From: Flavobacterium enshiense
GTDB lineage: Bacteria > Bacteroidota > Bacteroidia > Flavobacteriales > Flavobacteriaceae
Assembly: GCF_022836875.1 (NCBI RefSeq)
Contig: NZ_CP090376.1
Coordinates: 2,728,001-2,792,000, forward strand
Direction of reading: 5' to 3'
Length of the DNA stretch: 64,000 nt
Positions 38,263 to 47,563 of the stretch are shown here, one piece after another. The notes below the pieces were generated by a model, which worked only from the letters and a program-made list of their open reading frames with translations, was not told the origin of the DNA and ran no database searches. The position numbers were made by a program, and so were the translations under genes. The first letter of the stretch is position 1. Each line of letters opens with the position of its first letter.

Positions 38263-39101
38263 TATTTTTTTCTCTTTTTAGAATCTTTCAATATCTTTTT
38301 ATCGTCGCTATCCAACTTTCGCTGTACTTTCTTAACATCTTCAGCAGGCGGTAAATTCTCAGGTATAATCCCTCTTTGTGTTAGCATGTTTCTAACCGCT
38401 GTATTATTAGCAATGTGTTCGCTTTCAATTTTACTTTGCCCTTTTAAATCTTTGCTCTGTACATTAAGCCCTGTCATTTCAGCAGCTAAGTCTTTGGCTT
38501 TAATGCTAATAGTTGGTAGAAAATCGGCAACGGGTCTGTTGTCTGGCATACCCATTTTCTTTTTTAATTGAACTGTTGTTAATCTAAACAATGCTTGGTC
38601 TCCTTTTGAGCGAATAATTCCAAAACCAATATTATCTACACCACGTTCATATAATATTCCAGAAAGTTGTTTTTCGGTTTGCGAAAGTTTTTCTCTTGCC
38701 TTTACTCTTTCGGATTCTAATAATCTTTGTTCTATAACTTCCGCTCGGCGAGTTTGCACAGCAAAATAATTCTGAGCAAAAGCAATTTCTTCTTTACGAC
38801 TATCTCCATTTTGTGCAATTAGATAACAGGCGTAACGAGTTAAAGCAATATCATCTATAATATGTTGCGCCCCTTTACCTGCTTCTATCACCTTCTTGAT
38901 GTCAGGAAAGTGATTATTCGCATCTTCCCCTGCATTACTACATGCATCTTTAGCTTTCCTGATTACTTTCTCGAAATTTTCCCATTTACTATATCCCAGT
39001 AATTTTTGAATTTCTCTAGCACTCCAACATTCAACTCCTTCCAATTCTGATGCTACCGCCTCAAATTGTTGAAACAACTGTAAAATTTCTTCCTTTTTCA
39101 T
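38262..39101 (-). CDS. dinD: DNA-damage-inducible protein D homologue
   Basis: The 279-residue protein matches DinD: BRO-N-like N-terminus (EGVECWSAREIQKLLGYSKWENF), then DIALTRYACYLIAQNGD and the FGIIRSKGDQALF segment. E. coli DinD modulates RecA filaments. Here it sits between res and mod and touches the mod start, so it is expressed with the type III system. A role in limiting or sensing damage from restriction is inference. Confidence 0.85.
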   Translation of the reverse strand: MKKEEILQLFQQFEAVASELEGVECWSAREIQKLLGYSKWENFEKVIRKAKDACSNAGEDANNHFPDIKKVIEAGKGAQHIIDDIALTRYACYLIAQNGDSRKEEIAFAQNYFAVQTRRAEVIEQRLLESERVKAREKLSQTEKQLSGILYERGVDNIGFGIIRSKGDQALFRLTTVQLKKKMGMPDNRPVADFLPTISIKAKDLAAEMTGLNVQSKDLKGQSKIESEHIANNTAVRNMLTQRGIIPENLPPAEDVKKVQRKLDSDDKKILKDSKKRKK

Positions 39102-39144
39102 ACTAAAAATGCCTTATAAATATTCTACTCAATTCTTTATTTTC

Positions 39145-39172
39145 TTAATTCCATCGGATTCGATGGAATTAA
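39145..39172. repeat. Perfect palindrome between res and dinD
   Basis: TTAATTCCATCG/CGATGGAATTAA with a four-base loop. On the + strand a T-run follows, although the genes here are on the minus strand, so it may be an operator or terminate an antisense transcript. Confidence 0.6.
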
Positions 39173-39286
39173 AGATTTTTTATTATTCTGAACCATTTTC
39201 CTGATGTCGGGAATATGGTTTTATATCTCATTAAAAAAATGCTTGTTGTATCACCTTCCTGCTATCAGGAAACTGATACGGTTTTG

Positions 39287-41986
39287 TTACGTTGCACTTA
39301 CGGCTTGATTTGCTTGTGTTTTAAAATAACTGTATTCTTTTACCGGTGCTTTGTATTTTACTTCTAATCCTAACTTTTCGAAGTGCTTCATAGCACAACG
39401 TATTTTATATATTTCGCTTTCTGTTAATGCTTTTTTATCATTAATATCATTAGTCCCTTTTGTTTCGATTACAAAATAGAACTCATTTTCATCTCCTGTT
39501 TTTAAGCTTTTGCGTTTCATAACCAACCCAAAATCAGGCTCGTAGTTTCCGATTGGCGTTTTAATTTTATACCAACTTGGTAATTTGAGAAAACAAACTA
39601 CTTCGGCATCTCTGTCCGCATCTAATGAAAAATCCCGTTCCACATCACTATCCACCAACATTTTATCAAAAACGCCCTTGTGAGGTGTTTCCACATAGCC
39701 TTTATTGGAAATGTTCTTCACAAAATCACTGAAATCAAAAGGGTAACTTTCACCAGTTATTTGATAATCCAAGCCACGAATCATTTCATCTAATTCCACA
39801 TCCCGAATAATAACCGATGCTTCATGAATGAATCGAGGTGGGTTTTTTACCATTTGATTCAAATTCGTCATACGGCTAATAATCTTAAACAAAGTATTGT
39901 AACTCACTCCTGTATTTTCGCTTAATTCTTCAATTAAATCTAAAGGGGTGAACGTTGTTTTCTGTACGATATTCTCTGAACCCTGAAATGTATCGTCTTT
40001 ACCTTCTTCGGTTATTGCATTGATTAAAAAGCTTGAAGCTTCAATAACAAAATCAGGAATCGTAATTTTATTGATTCTCTCGACTGATTCACTTACCAAA
40101 TTATCTTCGTTAAAAGACATGGTATATTCTGTTTTTCTAGCCAATGCTGTCCAGTACTTTCTAAAAGCTTTGTCAATTTCACTCGAAGGGTTTCGCTTGA
40201 AGGTTACTTCATCTACCGGAACTCCTTTGTGTGTATGTGTCATTCCTGCCCCAGCATTTGACGTACCATAAATGGATTTGATTTCTTCCTGATATTGTGT
40301 TACGAAAGTTTCGTAGGTTTCATTAGGAATTACGGTCAGTTGATTAATGCGTTCGTTTTCGTCTACATCTGCTGCATCGTACACCCTTTGTCCGTCCTGA
40401 TTTACACAAATACGCAAACCACGCCCAATTTCCTGGCGTTTTTTTATTTCGGAATAAGTCGAGTTTAATGTAGCGATGTTGAATACATTGGGATTATCCC
40501 AACCCACACCCAAAGCGGAGTGCGAGAAAACAAATTGTACCGGGTTGGATAAGGTTAAGAGTTCTTCTTTTCCCTTTAATATCAAATCGTAAATTTTGCT
40601 TTGTTCTTTTACACCGCCTTCGTTGTCGGCATATTCCCCGCTTGCCTTTTGAGCAAAGTAATACCCTTGCACTGCTTGAATTTCTTCATCAGTAGGAATC
40701 CTTCCACCGTGATATTCCGGAAATATAGCTTTGTATTTCTGAACAAACAAATTCTTAATTACCGGTGTTTCACCCACATAATTAGCTACTCTGTCAATGA
40801 AAATCAATGACAAGCATTTTATATTTTTCTCAACCAATTTTTGAGATTTGGCAAAATGCCTATGGATTAACCACTCTATTTGCAATGCCCAAATGTTTTC
40901 TAAACTACCTGATATTTGCTTTTCAAGTATTTCAGTTCCATTGGAAAATGTTACTGTCCACTTTCCTGTTTTAAGGCTTTTATTTATTCGTGAAATCTTA
41001 TATTTCAGATAACTTGGATTGTTTGTTTTATCTCCCAAATTATCTCCCTCTTTCAACCAAGCTGTATTTTTTAAATCAATCTTACTATTTGTATTATTGA
41101 AATGCCAAGCTTTAAGTTTAATCTTTGGATCTCCTTTACCGGTTTGAATTTCTGATAATTCAATCTTTAGCGTTGCTTCGTCGTTTTTCTCCGTTACCGT
41201 TAGTACTTCAATTTTTTTAACCAATCCTTCTTTGTAACTGTCGTAAGGGGTTAGCCTGTAAACCAGATTTTTGACAACTTTATGGGTTGCCGAATAACGA
41301 AGTTTGAATAACGGATTTAGTTTGGCAATTTGTTTTATCGAGTTATCAGTATCCATACCTTCCTGTGGCTCATCCATGAAAATAATTGGATTCGTTTTTC
41401 CAATTGCATCAATAAACGGAATATTATTAAACAGGTCTTCACGCTGCGCCTGATTAAGAATCTTGTCTTCTGAATTGAATGAAGCCAATGTCATAATCAT
41501 TACCTGCGGATGTTGGTCTTCGATAAACTGTGTTACTTTTTGAAGTTTCTTACTGTCGTATTCGAAAGCATTAGGTTTAAAACCGTATATATCTTCAAGC
41601 TGTTTGTCAAATGATTTGAATGTTCCGATAATATTTTGCCGAATGGCTACCGATGGTACGAGAATTATAAATTTTGTAAACCCGTAGTGTTTAAAAAGTT
41701 CATAGATGGTTTTAATGTATACAAGAGTCTTTCCTGTTCCTGTTTCCATCTCTACACAAATATCATTTTCTTCTGAAAGCTTTGCCACTTCTTCAGTAAT
41801 ACCATTTTCAAATAAAACACTTTGAAAGTTGCTTTTAACTTCTTCCAAAGTCAAACGTGTTCTATTAGAACGAATCCCTTCAAAACAAGCATTATCAAAA
41901 GTATTTCTTTCTGTTCCCTCAAAAACTTTTACAATGGTCTGTATGGCTGTTTCCTGATATTTTAGGCTCTCAAGTTTAAAATTCAT
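39287..41986 (-). CDS. res: Type III restriction enzyme (Res subunit)
   Basis: The product is 899 residues. Superfamily 2 helicase motifs: Q-like start, Walker A METGTGKTLVYIKT, DExx box IIFMDEPQEGMD, SATHKV, and motif VI RQEIGRGLRICVN. The C-terminus has a PD-(D/E)xK nuclease (YEPDFGLVM, then FYFVIETKGTND). It translocates or slides from unmodified sites and cuts DNA with Mod. First gene of the minus-strand operon res-dinD-mod-ATPase-kinase-KAP. Confidence 0.93.
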   Translation of the reverse strand: MNFKLESLKYQETAIQTIVKVFEGTERNTFDNACFEGIRSNRTRLTLEEVKSNFQSVLFENGITEEVAKLSEENDICVEMETGTGKTLVYIKTIYELFKHYGFTKFIILVPSVAIRQNIIGTFKSFDKQLEDIYGFKPNAFEYDSKKLQKVTQFIEDQHPQVMIMTLASFNSEDKILNQAQREDLFNNIPFIDAIGKTNPIIFMDEPQEGMDTDNSIKQIAKLNPLFKLRYSATHKVVKNLVYRLTPYDSYKEGLVKKIEVLTVTEKNDEATLKIELSEIQTGKGDPKIKLKAWHFNNTNSKIDLKNTAWLKEGDNLGDKTNNPSYLKYKISRINKSLKTGKWTVTFSNGTEILEKQISGSLENIWALQIEWLIHRHFAKSQKLVEKNIKCLSLIFIDRVANYVGETPVIKNLFVQKYKAIFPEYHGGRIPTDEEIQAVQGYYFAQKASGEYADNEGGVKEQSKIYDLILKGKEELLTLSNPVQFVFSHSALGVGWDNPNVFNIATLNSTYSEIKKRQEIGRGLRICVNQDGQRVYDAADVDENERINQLTVIPNETYETFVTQYQEEIKSIYGTSNAGAGMTHTHKGVPVDEVTFKRNPSSEIDKAFRKYWTALARKTEYTMSFNEDNLVSESVERINKITIPDFVIEASSFLINAITEEGKDDTFQGSENIVQKTTFTPLDLIEELSENTGVSYNTLFKIISRMTNLNQMVKNPPRFIHEASVIIRDVELDEMIRGLDYQITGESYPFDFSDFVKNISNKGYVETPHKGVFDKMLVDSDVERDFSLDADRDAEVVCFLKLPSWYKIKTPIGNYEPDFGLVMKRKSLKTGDENEFYFVIETKGTNDINDKKALTESEIYKIRCAMKHFEKLGLEVKYKAPVKEYSYFKTQANQAVSAT

Positions 41987-42407
41987 CTTTAATTTTTGGA
42001 GGATTATTTATAGTGTTAATCGAACTTTCCTTCTACTAATTACTTTTTGAGTAATTATTTACAATAATACAAAAAAGCAATCGAAAGTAAAATGAGGAAA
42101 ACCGTAAAGTGTTTAGTTGTTATCAACAAAATGAAGTATTTAAGGGAAATTAAAACAGGGTAAGCAGGGTAAGCAATTTTCATAGGAAACATAATGAAAT
42201 ATTTTTAGCGTATCAAAAACGGATTTAATCGCTAAAAACAATGCAAACCGGAACAAGTAGTGTTCTGATTTGCATTGCAATAGTCTTATATTACCTGATT
42301 TTTAATTTTGAAAAAAAACGAAAAAAGTTTCAACGTTTTTTGCCTACCCTCCTTACCCTATGAAATGAGTGTAAAATGAAGTATTTAAAAGCTGCTTTTT
42401 TGAAGAG
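41987..42407. other. Gene-free interval with iteron-like and hairpin repeats
   Basis: No gene is seen between res and the primase gene. GGGTAAGCAGGGTAAGCAA (about 42160-42178) is mirrored by TTGCCTACCCTCCTTACCC (about 42340-42358). AAAATGAAGTATTTAA occurs twice in direct orientation (42128 and 42373). A hairpin lies between (42239-42276, GCAAACCGGAACA/TGTTCTGATTTGC). The arrangement next to a primase-helicase could be a replication origin of the excised element, or a transcription terminator region. Confidence 0.5.
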
Positions 42408-44504
42408 TTATTCCTCTGCTATTTCTTTGTTTCGGATGTCCACTTCTTCGTATGAATTTTCGATTAATGCATAGACAAATATCCCGTTCTTTTTTAGTCG
42501 TAGGAAATTGTGCTTTTTTAATGCTTTACCCAATTTGTTTATTGTTCCGTCATTGATATTCAGCTTTGCCCTATCAGCCAGTTTTGCAGCGATTTGGGAA
42601 GCGTTTAAATAATTGTTAGCGACTTCTTTTTCGCAAGGCACGAACCACGTTAACAGTAATTCTTCTTCTGGACTTCGGAGTTGGTATTGTTCGTTATTGG
42701 CTGTAATGGATTTGATTTCTTCCTGATCGAACCAAAAGCGGAATCCTTCTTTGAACAATTTCAAAGCCTGTGCATAGACCAGATTAATATCTACTTCGTG
42801 TTGGTATTGGATATTTTCCACTTCAAAACAAAGGAAACGCCTGCTACCTGTACTATCGTTCAGAAACTGAGCGGTGTTCACACTTCCTGCGAACGATGCT
42901 CTTCTTGGCATGGTTTCATTGTTGTGACCATAGGCTCTTCTCATTCGGATTTGGGTTTTTGTTATGATTTCTTTTAGGCTTCCGATTTCGGAACGGTTTA
43001 AGTTTTCCAATTCGTCCAAATTGATTAACATGCATTCTGAAAGTTGTACCAAAGTATCTTTATTGTTCGGGTTTATGGTTCCGGAAAACAAATGCTCTTT
43101 TAACGGTTTTGGAATTAGTTTTTCAACCCAAGTTGTTTTTCCAAGTCCTTGCTTTCCACTGAAGACAATTACCGTGTGATTGATTACTTTTTCATCCAAT
43201 ACACAACCTACCATTGCCACCAACCATTTTTTAAAGCATTGCTGCCATAGTTCCTGTTTTGTTGTACTTATCGTATCGGCTAATTGGGTGATATAGTCTT
43301 CTTTTTCATCGTATTCGGGTAAATTGTTGAAGTAATCCTCGAAGGGATTGTACAATGGGCAAAAATCAGAATACAATAGATTTCGTAACGAAGATAGGTT
43401 CGTTTTGATTCTCCCTTTTAAACATTCGCGAAGCATTGAATTTTCTATAAAATCGTTCATAACATTCCACTTCTTTTTACCAAAATATTGGAACTCTAAC
43501 TTGCCGGAAACAATGTTGTGCCGGAAGACGTATTTACAGGATAAAAAGGTTTCTAGTTTGTCGATTTGGGTTGGTCGTGGTTTGTCTTCATCATCGTCTT
43601 CAGTTGTGTCTGTTATTGAAAAGTTATCCTTTTTCTTTTCTTTCTTAATTGATTCCAATTTTTCGCTTTTACCAAATTCATGCAGATTTCCGTAAGCACT
43701 GTTTACGGTTTGGGCTACTTCTTTTTCGTCGTAACCAAAATCGTTTTGAATGTAATTTAGAGCCAGTTCCAACGGCACTGCTTTTCGGTTTAGGTTGCAT
43801 GCAAGTTGGTGTACGAATACGTTTCGGCTACCATTCACGAATTGCACTTTTTTTTCAGTGAATTTTACGCAGTGATTGTAGACAGCTTCATAGTTACTCA
43901 CAGTCGTCGTTTCGGTTTCCTGTTGAGATGCTTCGACAAGTTCAGCATGATAGGGTTGTTCATCAGTACTTTTGAATATAGTCGCTTCAGGATTATGATA
44001 CAAATTCTCGTCATAAGAATAGAAACATAATCGGGTGATATCCTTTCCGGATTTGTCTATTTCTAAACCTAACAGGTTTTCATAATGAGCCTGAACCAAC
44101 AAAAAGGTTTCTTTGTGATTGGCTTTTTCGTTGTCGGTTTTGACTAAGATTTTCAGTCCGTTTCCGGAAGGACTGATAAAACTCGCCAAAGTATATTCGC
44201 TTTGGTTGGCAGTATGTTTTGCTTTGCTTAATGCTTCCGAAGTCAACTTGTCAATATCAAGAATGATTACATTGGAGTATTCCTTTAGGAATTCCATTTT
44301 TCTACCGCCTTCAAATTTGCCGGAAGGCGTGAAAGCCGGAAGGGACTTCTTGGCTTTCTCATAGGCTTCCATTTTGTTTTCGGTAAGCGATTTTCTTAGG
44401 TACACGATGCCAGGTTTGTACTTTCCGGTTTTGATTTCCTGAAGGATGTCGTGAATGGTTTTGTGTTCCACTACCTCGTTGAAGTTTTTGAATATAGTTA
44501 TCAT
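42408..44504 (-). CDS. VapE/VirE-type primase-helicase with BT4734-like N-terminus
   Basis: The product is 698 residues. The N-terminal part (EFLKEYSNVIILDIDKL, FISPSGNGLKILVK) is a BT4734-like primase-type fold. The C-terminal half is a VapE family NTPase with Walker A GKQGLGKTTWVEKL, Walker B MLINLDELENL and SVNTAQFLNDSTGSRRFLCF. Such proteins replicate phage satellites and integrative elements. It overlaps the small Cys-rich ORF by an ATGA junction. Confidence 0.88.
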   Translation of the reverse strand: MITIFKNFNEVVEHKTIHDILQEIKTGKYKPGIVYLRKSLTENKMEAYEKAKKSLPAFTPSGKFEGGRKMEFLKEYSNVIILDIDKLTSEALSKAKHTANQSEYTLASFISPSGNGLKILVKTDNEKANHKETFLLVQAHYENLLGLEIDKSGKDITRLCFYSYDENLYHNPEATIFKSTDEQPYHAELVEASQQETETTTVSNYEAVYNHCVKFTEKKVQFVNGSRNVFVHQLACNLNRKAVPLELALNYIQNDFGYDEKEVAQTVNSAYGNLHEFGKSEKLESIKKEKKKDNFSITDTTEDDDEDKPRPTQIDKLETFLSCKYVFRHNIVSGKLEFQYFGKKKWNVMNDFIENSMLRECLKGRIKTNLSSLRNLLYSDFCPLYNPFEDYFNNLPEYDEKEDYITQLADTISTTKQELWQQCFKKWLVAMVGCVLDEKVINHTVIVFSGKQGLGKTTWVEKLIPKPLKEHLFSGTINPNNKDTLVQLSECMLINLDELENLNRSEIGSLKEIITKTQIRMRRAYGHNNETMPRRASFAGSVNTAQFLNDSTGSRRFLCFEVENIQYQHEVDINLVYAQALKLFKEGFRFWFDQEEIKSITANNEQYQLRSPEEELLLTWFVPCEKEVANNYLNASQIAAKLADRAKLNINDGTINKLGKALKKHNFLRLKKNGIFVYALIENSYEEVDIRNKEIAEE

Positions 44505-44578
44505 GGTTTTGCATTAGAGTTTATGATTTCCTTTGGTTTACAGTCACAGCTTTCACAGGTTCCGTTACATTGCTTCAT
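44501..44578 (-). CDS. Cys-rich 25-residue micro-ORF
   Basis: The ORF reads MKQCNGTCESCDCKP and ten further residues, with cysteines at 4, 8, 11 and 13. It starts 4 bp after the helix-turn-helix gene and its TGA overlaps the ATG of the primase gene (ATGA), a coupling arrangement. The Cys spacing could bind a metal. Conservation is untested, so it may be only a coupling leader. Confidence 0.45.
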   Translation of the reverse strand: MKQCNGTCESCDCKPKEIINSNAKP

Positions 44579-44582
44579 ACTG

Positions 44583-44861
44583 CTACTTTTTAAAAGCTTT
44601 GTTGTAGTGCTCGACCATTAACTTCTCTACGTCGGATAGTTTGTAGTAGATTTTGTTTCCGACTTGACTGAACGAAATACGTCCTTCGTCTCTCCAGGTT
44701 TGTGCGGTACGTTTGGAAATTTTAAGCAATAAAAGAAACTCCTGATTGTCCAGGAAAGTTTCTTTCTTTGGGTCTGCCTTGGTGTTGATTTGGTGCGAAA
44801 TAGCATCTAAACGTGCTAGGATTTCGTTGTACTGGTCTTTTGTTAAGATAATTGCATCCAT
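44583..44861 (-). CDS. Helix-turn-helix (HTH_17) DNA-binding protein
   Basis: The 92-residue protein starts at MDAIILTKDQYNEI (an upstream ATG at 44891 is less likely). It has FLDNQEFLLLLKISKRTAQTW, GRISFSQVGNKIYYKLSDVEKL, the Bacteroidota element-type excisionase/regulator fold. Directly upstream of the micro-ORF and primase, so it likely belongs to the replication operon. Confidence 0.82.
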   Translation of the reverse strand: MDAIILTKDQYNEILARLDAISHQINTKADPKKETFLDNQEFLLLLKISKRTAQTWRDEGRISFSQVGNKIYYKLSDVEKLMVEHYNKAFKK

Positions 44862-44950
44862 TTCTTTAATTTTTAAAAGTTTATGGTGCAAATGTGTGAA
44901 GTAGCAAAAAGTCCTAAAGTCCCAAAATAGTCCCGCGGGACTATTTTGTT

Positions 44951-45850
44951 TTACAGGATTTTGTCGATGTCTATTCGTTTGTGGGGTTTGGGGCGTTTGT
45001 CCGTTCTTGACGGCTTGAGTATGGTTTCAACGGTTTGGGGACTAATTTCGTTTCCTTCTTTGTCTACGAAGGAATTAACTATCATATTAGCAATGTCACA
45101 ACTATTACCTTCCAGAAAAGATTTACCCTCTACAAATAATTCTCGATTGAGTTGATAAAATACATCAACCAACTGATTCACGTTTCCGTTGAATTGAAGT
45201 TTTGCATTGGTATTTTTAGTTTCGTTGTTTTCCGATTGTTCTTTCTCGAAATCGGCTTTCATTTTTCTTACGGTATGCAGTTTCTCAATGAGTTGACAAC
45301 ATTGTTCGTCGAATGGTTGCAGTTTTTTGTTGATTGAAATGATGTCGGCTTGCTTGTAGTCGAAGACTTCTTCCGTTATGAAAAGTATCTTATCATTGAA
45401 CTTCTCCATCTTTTCAACCCGTTCTTTTACTTCAAAAAAGGAAAAATGACGGTCCTCAGAATCGGCATTTATTAAGCGTTTTGGCGTATTCGATTTAGTT
45501 TCGTTTACGCTCGTAGATTGCAGCTCTTTACGCCTAAATTCAATTTGATTTAATAGTTTATGATAACGACATAGACTTTTCTTTCCGCTGAATTGATCTT
45601 CGTTGTTTGAAATCAGTTCTTCAAAGTGATTCAGCCAAAGCGTAGGTTCTTTGACCAAATTGGTTTGATAGCTGATAAAAGCCGGGTAATCGGTGTGCGG
45701 AAGCTCAAATATTTTCCGCATTAAAGTATCGCAATAGTTCTGTAAAGTATTGTTTTGGTCAAGAATGATATCAAAATTTGAAGCAATGGTTATTGTGGAA
45801 GTTTCCGAAATCATTTCTGAAAAGGAAGCGGTTTGATAGCTGTGTTCCAT
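44951..45850 (-). CDS. RteC-like mobile-element regulator
   Basis: The product is 299 residues. The mostly helical protein ends with LQFNGNVNQLVDVFYQL, DIANMIVNSF and KPHKRIDIDKIL, which resembles the C-terminus of RteC from Bacteroides conjugative transposons, where it activates excision. The match is by pattern and moderate. It is located between the integrase and the replication genes, a common place for such regulators. Confidence 0.6.
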   Translation of the reverse strand: MEHSYQTASFSEMISETSTITIASNFDIILDQNNTLQNYCDTLMRKIFELPHTDYPAFISYQTNLVKEPTLWLNHFEELISNNEDQFSGKKSLCRYHKLLNQIEFRRKELQSTSVNETKSNTPKRLINADSEDRHFSFFEVKERVEKMEKFNDKILFITEEVFDYKQADIISINKKLQPFDEQCCQLIEKLHTVRKMKADFEKEQSENNETKNTNAKLQFNGNVNQLVDVFYQLNRELFVEGKSFLEGNSCDIANMIVNSFVDKEGNEISPQTVETILKPSRTDKRPKPHKRIDIDKIL

Positions 45851-45986
45851 AGAATTTTGATGTTCCTGTTATTTGTTGTTTGTGGCTTGTACTTTTAACT
45901 CGTCTTGCAAGTAGCTTTCTACTAAATTTCGCTTTTGTCTTTCAGAGCTTAACTTGTAAGTTATCAGCGAAAATAAAAATTAAAAA

Positions 45987-46007
45987 AAATCCTTCTGCGA
46001 AGGATTT
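45987..46007 (-). terminator. Terminator of the element integrase gene
   Basis: AAATCCTT/AAGGATTT stem with a short loop is followed on the minus strand by a T-run, about 100 bp after the integrase stop. Confidence 0.8.
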
Positions 46008-46108
46008 CATAATGTTTTACTAATTTTTCAGTAAGATTTTAACTACTTAAAAAATACTTTGCAATTAACGTGCCATTAGGATTTTTAGTATCACAACTTT
46101 TTAAGATT

Positions 46109-47326
46109 TTAGTAGATAAATTCATCAACCGCTTTATCTAATTCTTCGCTGATGATTTTGGCGTATATCTGAGTCGTGCTGATATCCTGATGATCCATAA
46201 GTTTAGAAACGTGTTCGATACGCATTCCGTTGTTTAACGCATTGGTCGCAAAAGTGTGGCGGCTTAAATGGAATGTCAACGCAAAAGGCAATTCCATTTT
46301 CTTGCCGATGCGGTTTAGTTGAAAATTACAGGCTTTATTTGCTTTCTCAATGAGTTCGTGACGATACTCTTCATTTTTGGAGTATAAGACTTCGTTCTTG
46401 GGTATTGGGAAAATGAAATCATTAGGCTGTGCGTTTTCCTTTTTGTATTTCTGAATGATATCCAGTGCTACCTTACCGATTTTGAATTGGTGTACCCTAT
46501 CGGTTTTGCGAATGAGTTTTTTAATACGGCTTTCTTCTTCGTTGAAATGATGCCATTGCAGTTCGACCACATCGCCAAAACGCAAACCACCGGCATAAAT
46601 GGAAAACAGAAACATATCTTTTGCTAGTTCAGCAGCAGATTCTTTTTTTACTTCTGAATTGATTAGTTTTTCGATTTGGTCTTTCTTTAAAAACATTCGC
46701 TTGGCGGTGTCTTTTTTCAATGTCAATTTACTAAACGGATACATGTATTCCGGAATCAAATCTTCTTTAATAGCTTCCTTAAACATAATTGCCAAAATCA
46801 TTACAGAATAACGTTGTGTGGTTTGTCCGTTTTTCAACGTATTACTCATGTAACCGATGTAATTTAAAAGCAAGGAAACAGTGATATCATCGAAAAAGAC
46901 ATCCTTACTTCCTACCCATTTTTCAAACTTCTCCAGGTAGACTAAATAGTTTCGATAAGTTCCCACCGACACATTACCTCTGATTTTCTCACAATGCTTG
47001 TAGGCATACTCAAAGAAGTTAGGCACTTCTTTTCCCTTAATGGCTTCTTTGAGCTTCTTGCTTGAAACGGTTTTAACTTTACGTTCCATATCGGCTACCT
47101 GTGCTTCAGCATCGGCTATCTTTTGTGTAAGGTTAGCGTTCATCCTTGCGCTGTGAGAATGATTCTTTTTTACACGCTGCTTTACTTCATCCCACTCACT
47201 CTCTTTCAACTTCACTCCAGTAGTGATAAATTTCGCTTTTCTGTCTTTTATAAGTCGGATGTACAAAGGACTGTGACCGGATTGGTCTTTCTGATTGGTG
47301 CGTAATACTAATTTGATGGATGCCAT
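46109..47326 (-). CDS. int: Tyrosine integrase of the integrative element
   Basis: The product is 405 residues from MASIKLVLRTNQK; an upstream in-frame ATG (47374) adds 16 residues that lack the family start. It has an arm-binding N-terminal domain (ITTGVKLKESEWDEV), SAM-like core-binding domain (YAYKHCEKI to LLNYIGYM), and catalytic residues Arg in GGLRFGDVVEL, HLSRHTFATNAL, DHQDIST and Tyr in TQIYAKI. It is the standard Bacteroidota element integrase and lies at the element end facing inwards. It is not related in detail to the cassette recombinase at 16762. Confidence 0.92.
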   Translation of the reverse strand: MASIKLVLRTNQKDQSGHSPLYIRLIKDRKAKFITTGVKLKESEWDEVKQRVKKNHSHSARMNANLTQKIADAEAQVADMERKVKTVSSKKLKEAIKGKEVPNFFEYAYKHCEKIRGNVSVGTYRNYLVYLEKFEKWVGSKDVFFDDITVSLLLNYIGYMSNTLKNGQTTQRYSVMILAIMFKEAIKEDLIPEYMYPFSKLTLKKDTAKRMFLKKDQIEKLINSEVKKESAAELAKDMFLFSIYAGGLRFGDVVELQWHHFNEEESRIKKLIRKTDRVHQFKIGKVALDIIQKYKKENAQPNDFIFPIPKNEVLYSKNEEYRHELIEKANKACNFQLNRIGKKMELPFALTFHLSRHTFATNALNNGMRIEHVSKLMDHQDISTTQIYAKIISEELDKAVDEFIY

Positions 47327-47563
47327 AAAATACAAAAAATTAAAATGTTGTACTATATTTGTAAAGGGATGCAAACGAGTGAAAGTATTGTAAATACTGA
47401 CTATTCAAACGGGTGCAACGTGATACTAAGGTACAACATTAGGTACAACAAAACAAGTATTTTGATGCTTTTTGTTGCACTACTTTGTTCTTTCGTTTTT
47501 TACAAAGTCAATAAACACGGTACTTTTAGTGCATTTTGGAACTTGCGGTTTAAAAGTAGAGAT
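47327..47563. other. Right end region of the element
   Basis: There is no gene. GTACTATATTTG near 47350 and GGTACAACATTAGGTACAACA at 47430-47450 are GTACAAC-type repeats; the latter matches the left-end copy at 24884-24905. GCGGTTTA at 47545 matches 24817. The array resumes at 47564. Confidence 0.55.

Larger units (their letters stand above)
24817..47552 (-). mobile_element. Integrative element with defence cargo inserted in the cassette array
   Basis: The region is flanked by a truncated attC-like site (24813) and the resumption of the array (47564). It encodes its own tyrosine integrase at the right end, RteC-like and helix-turn-helix regulators, a VapE-type primase-helicase and a restriction/defence operon. 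GCGGTTTA occurs at both edges (24817 and 47545), a possible target core, and a GTACAACAT-AGGTACAACAAA block occurs near both ends (24885, 47431). No conjugation genes are seen, so it would need a helper to transfer. Exact ends are uncertain by tens of bases. Confidence 0.75.

Noticed and set aside
24817..47552. Conjugative element
   Set aside because: No relaxase, coupling protein or type IV secretion genes are seen; the element has only integration, replication and cargo genes.
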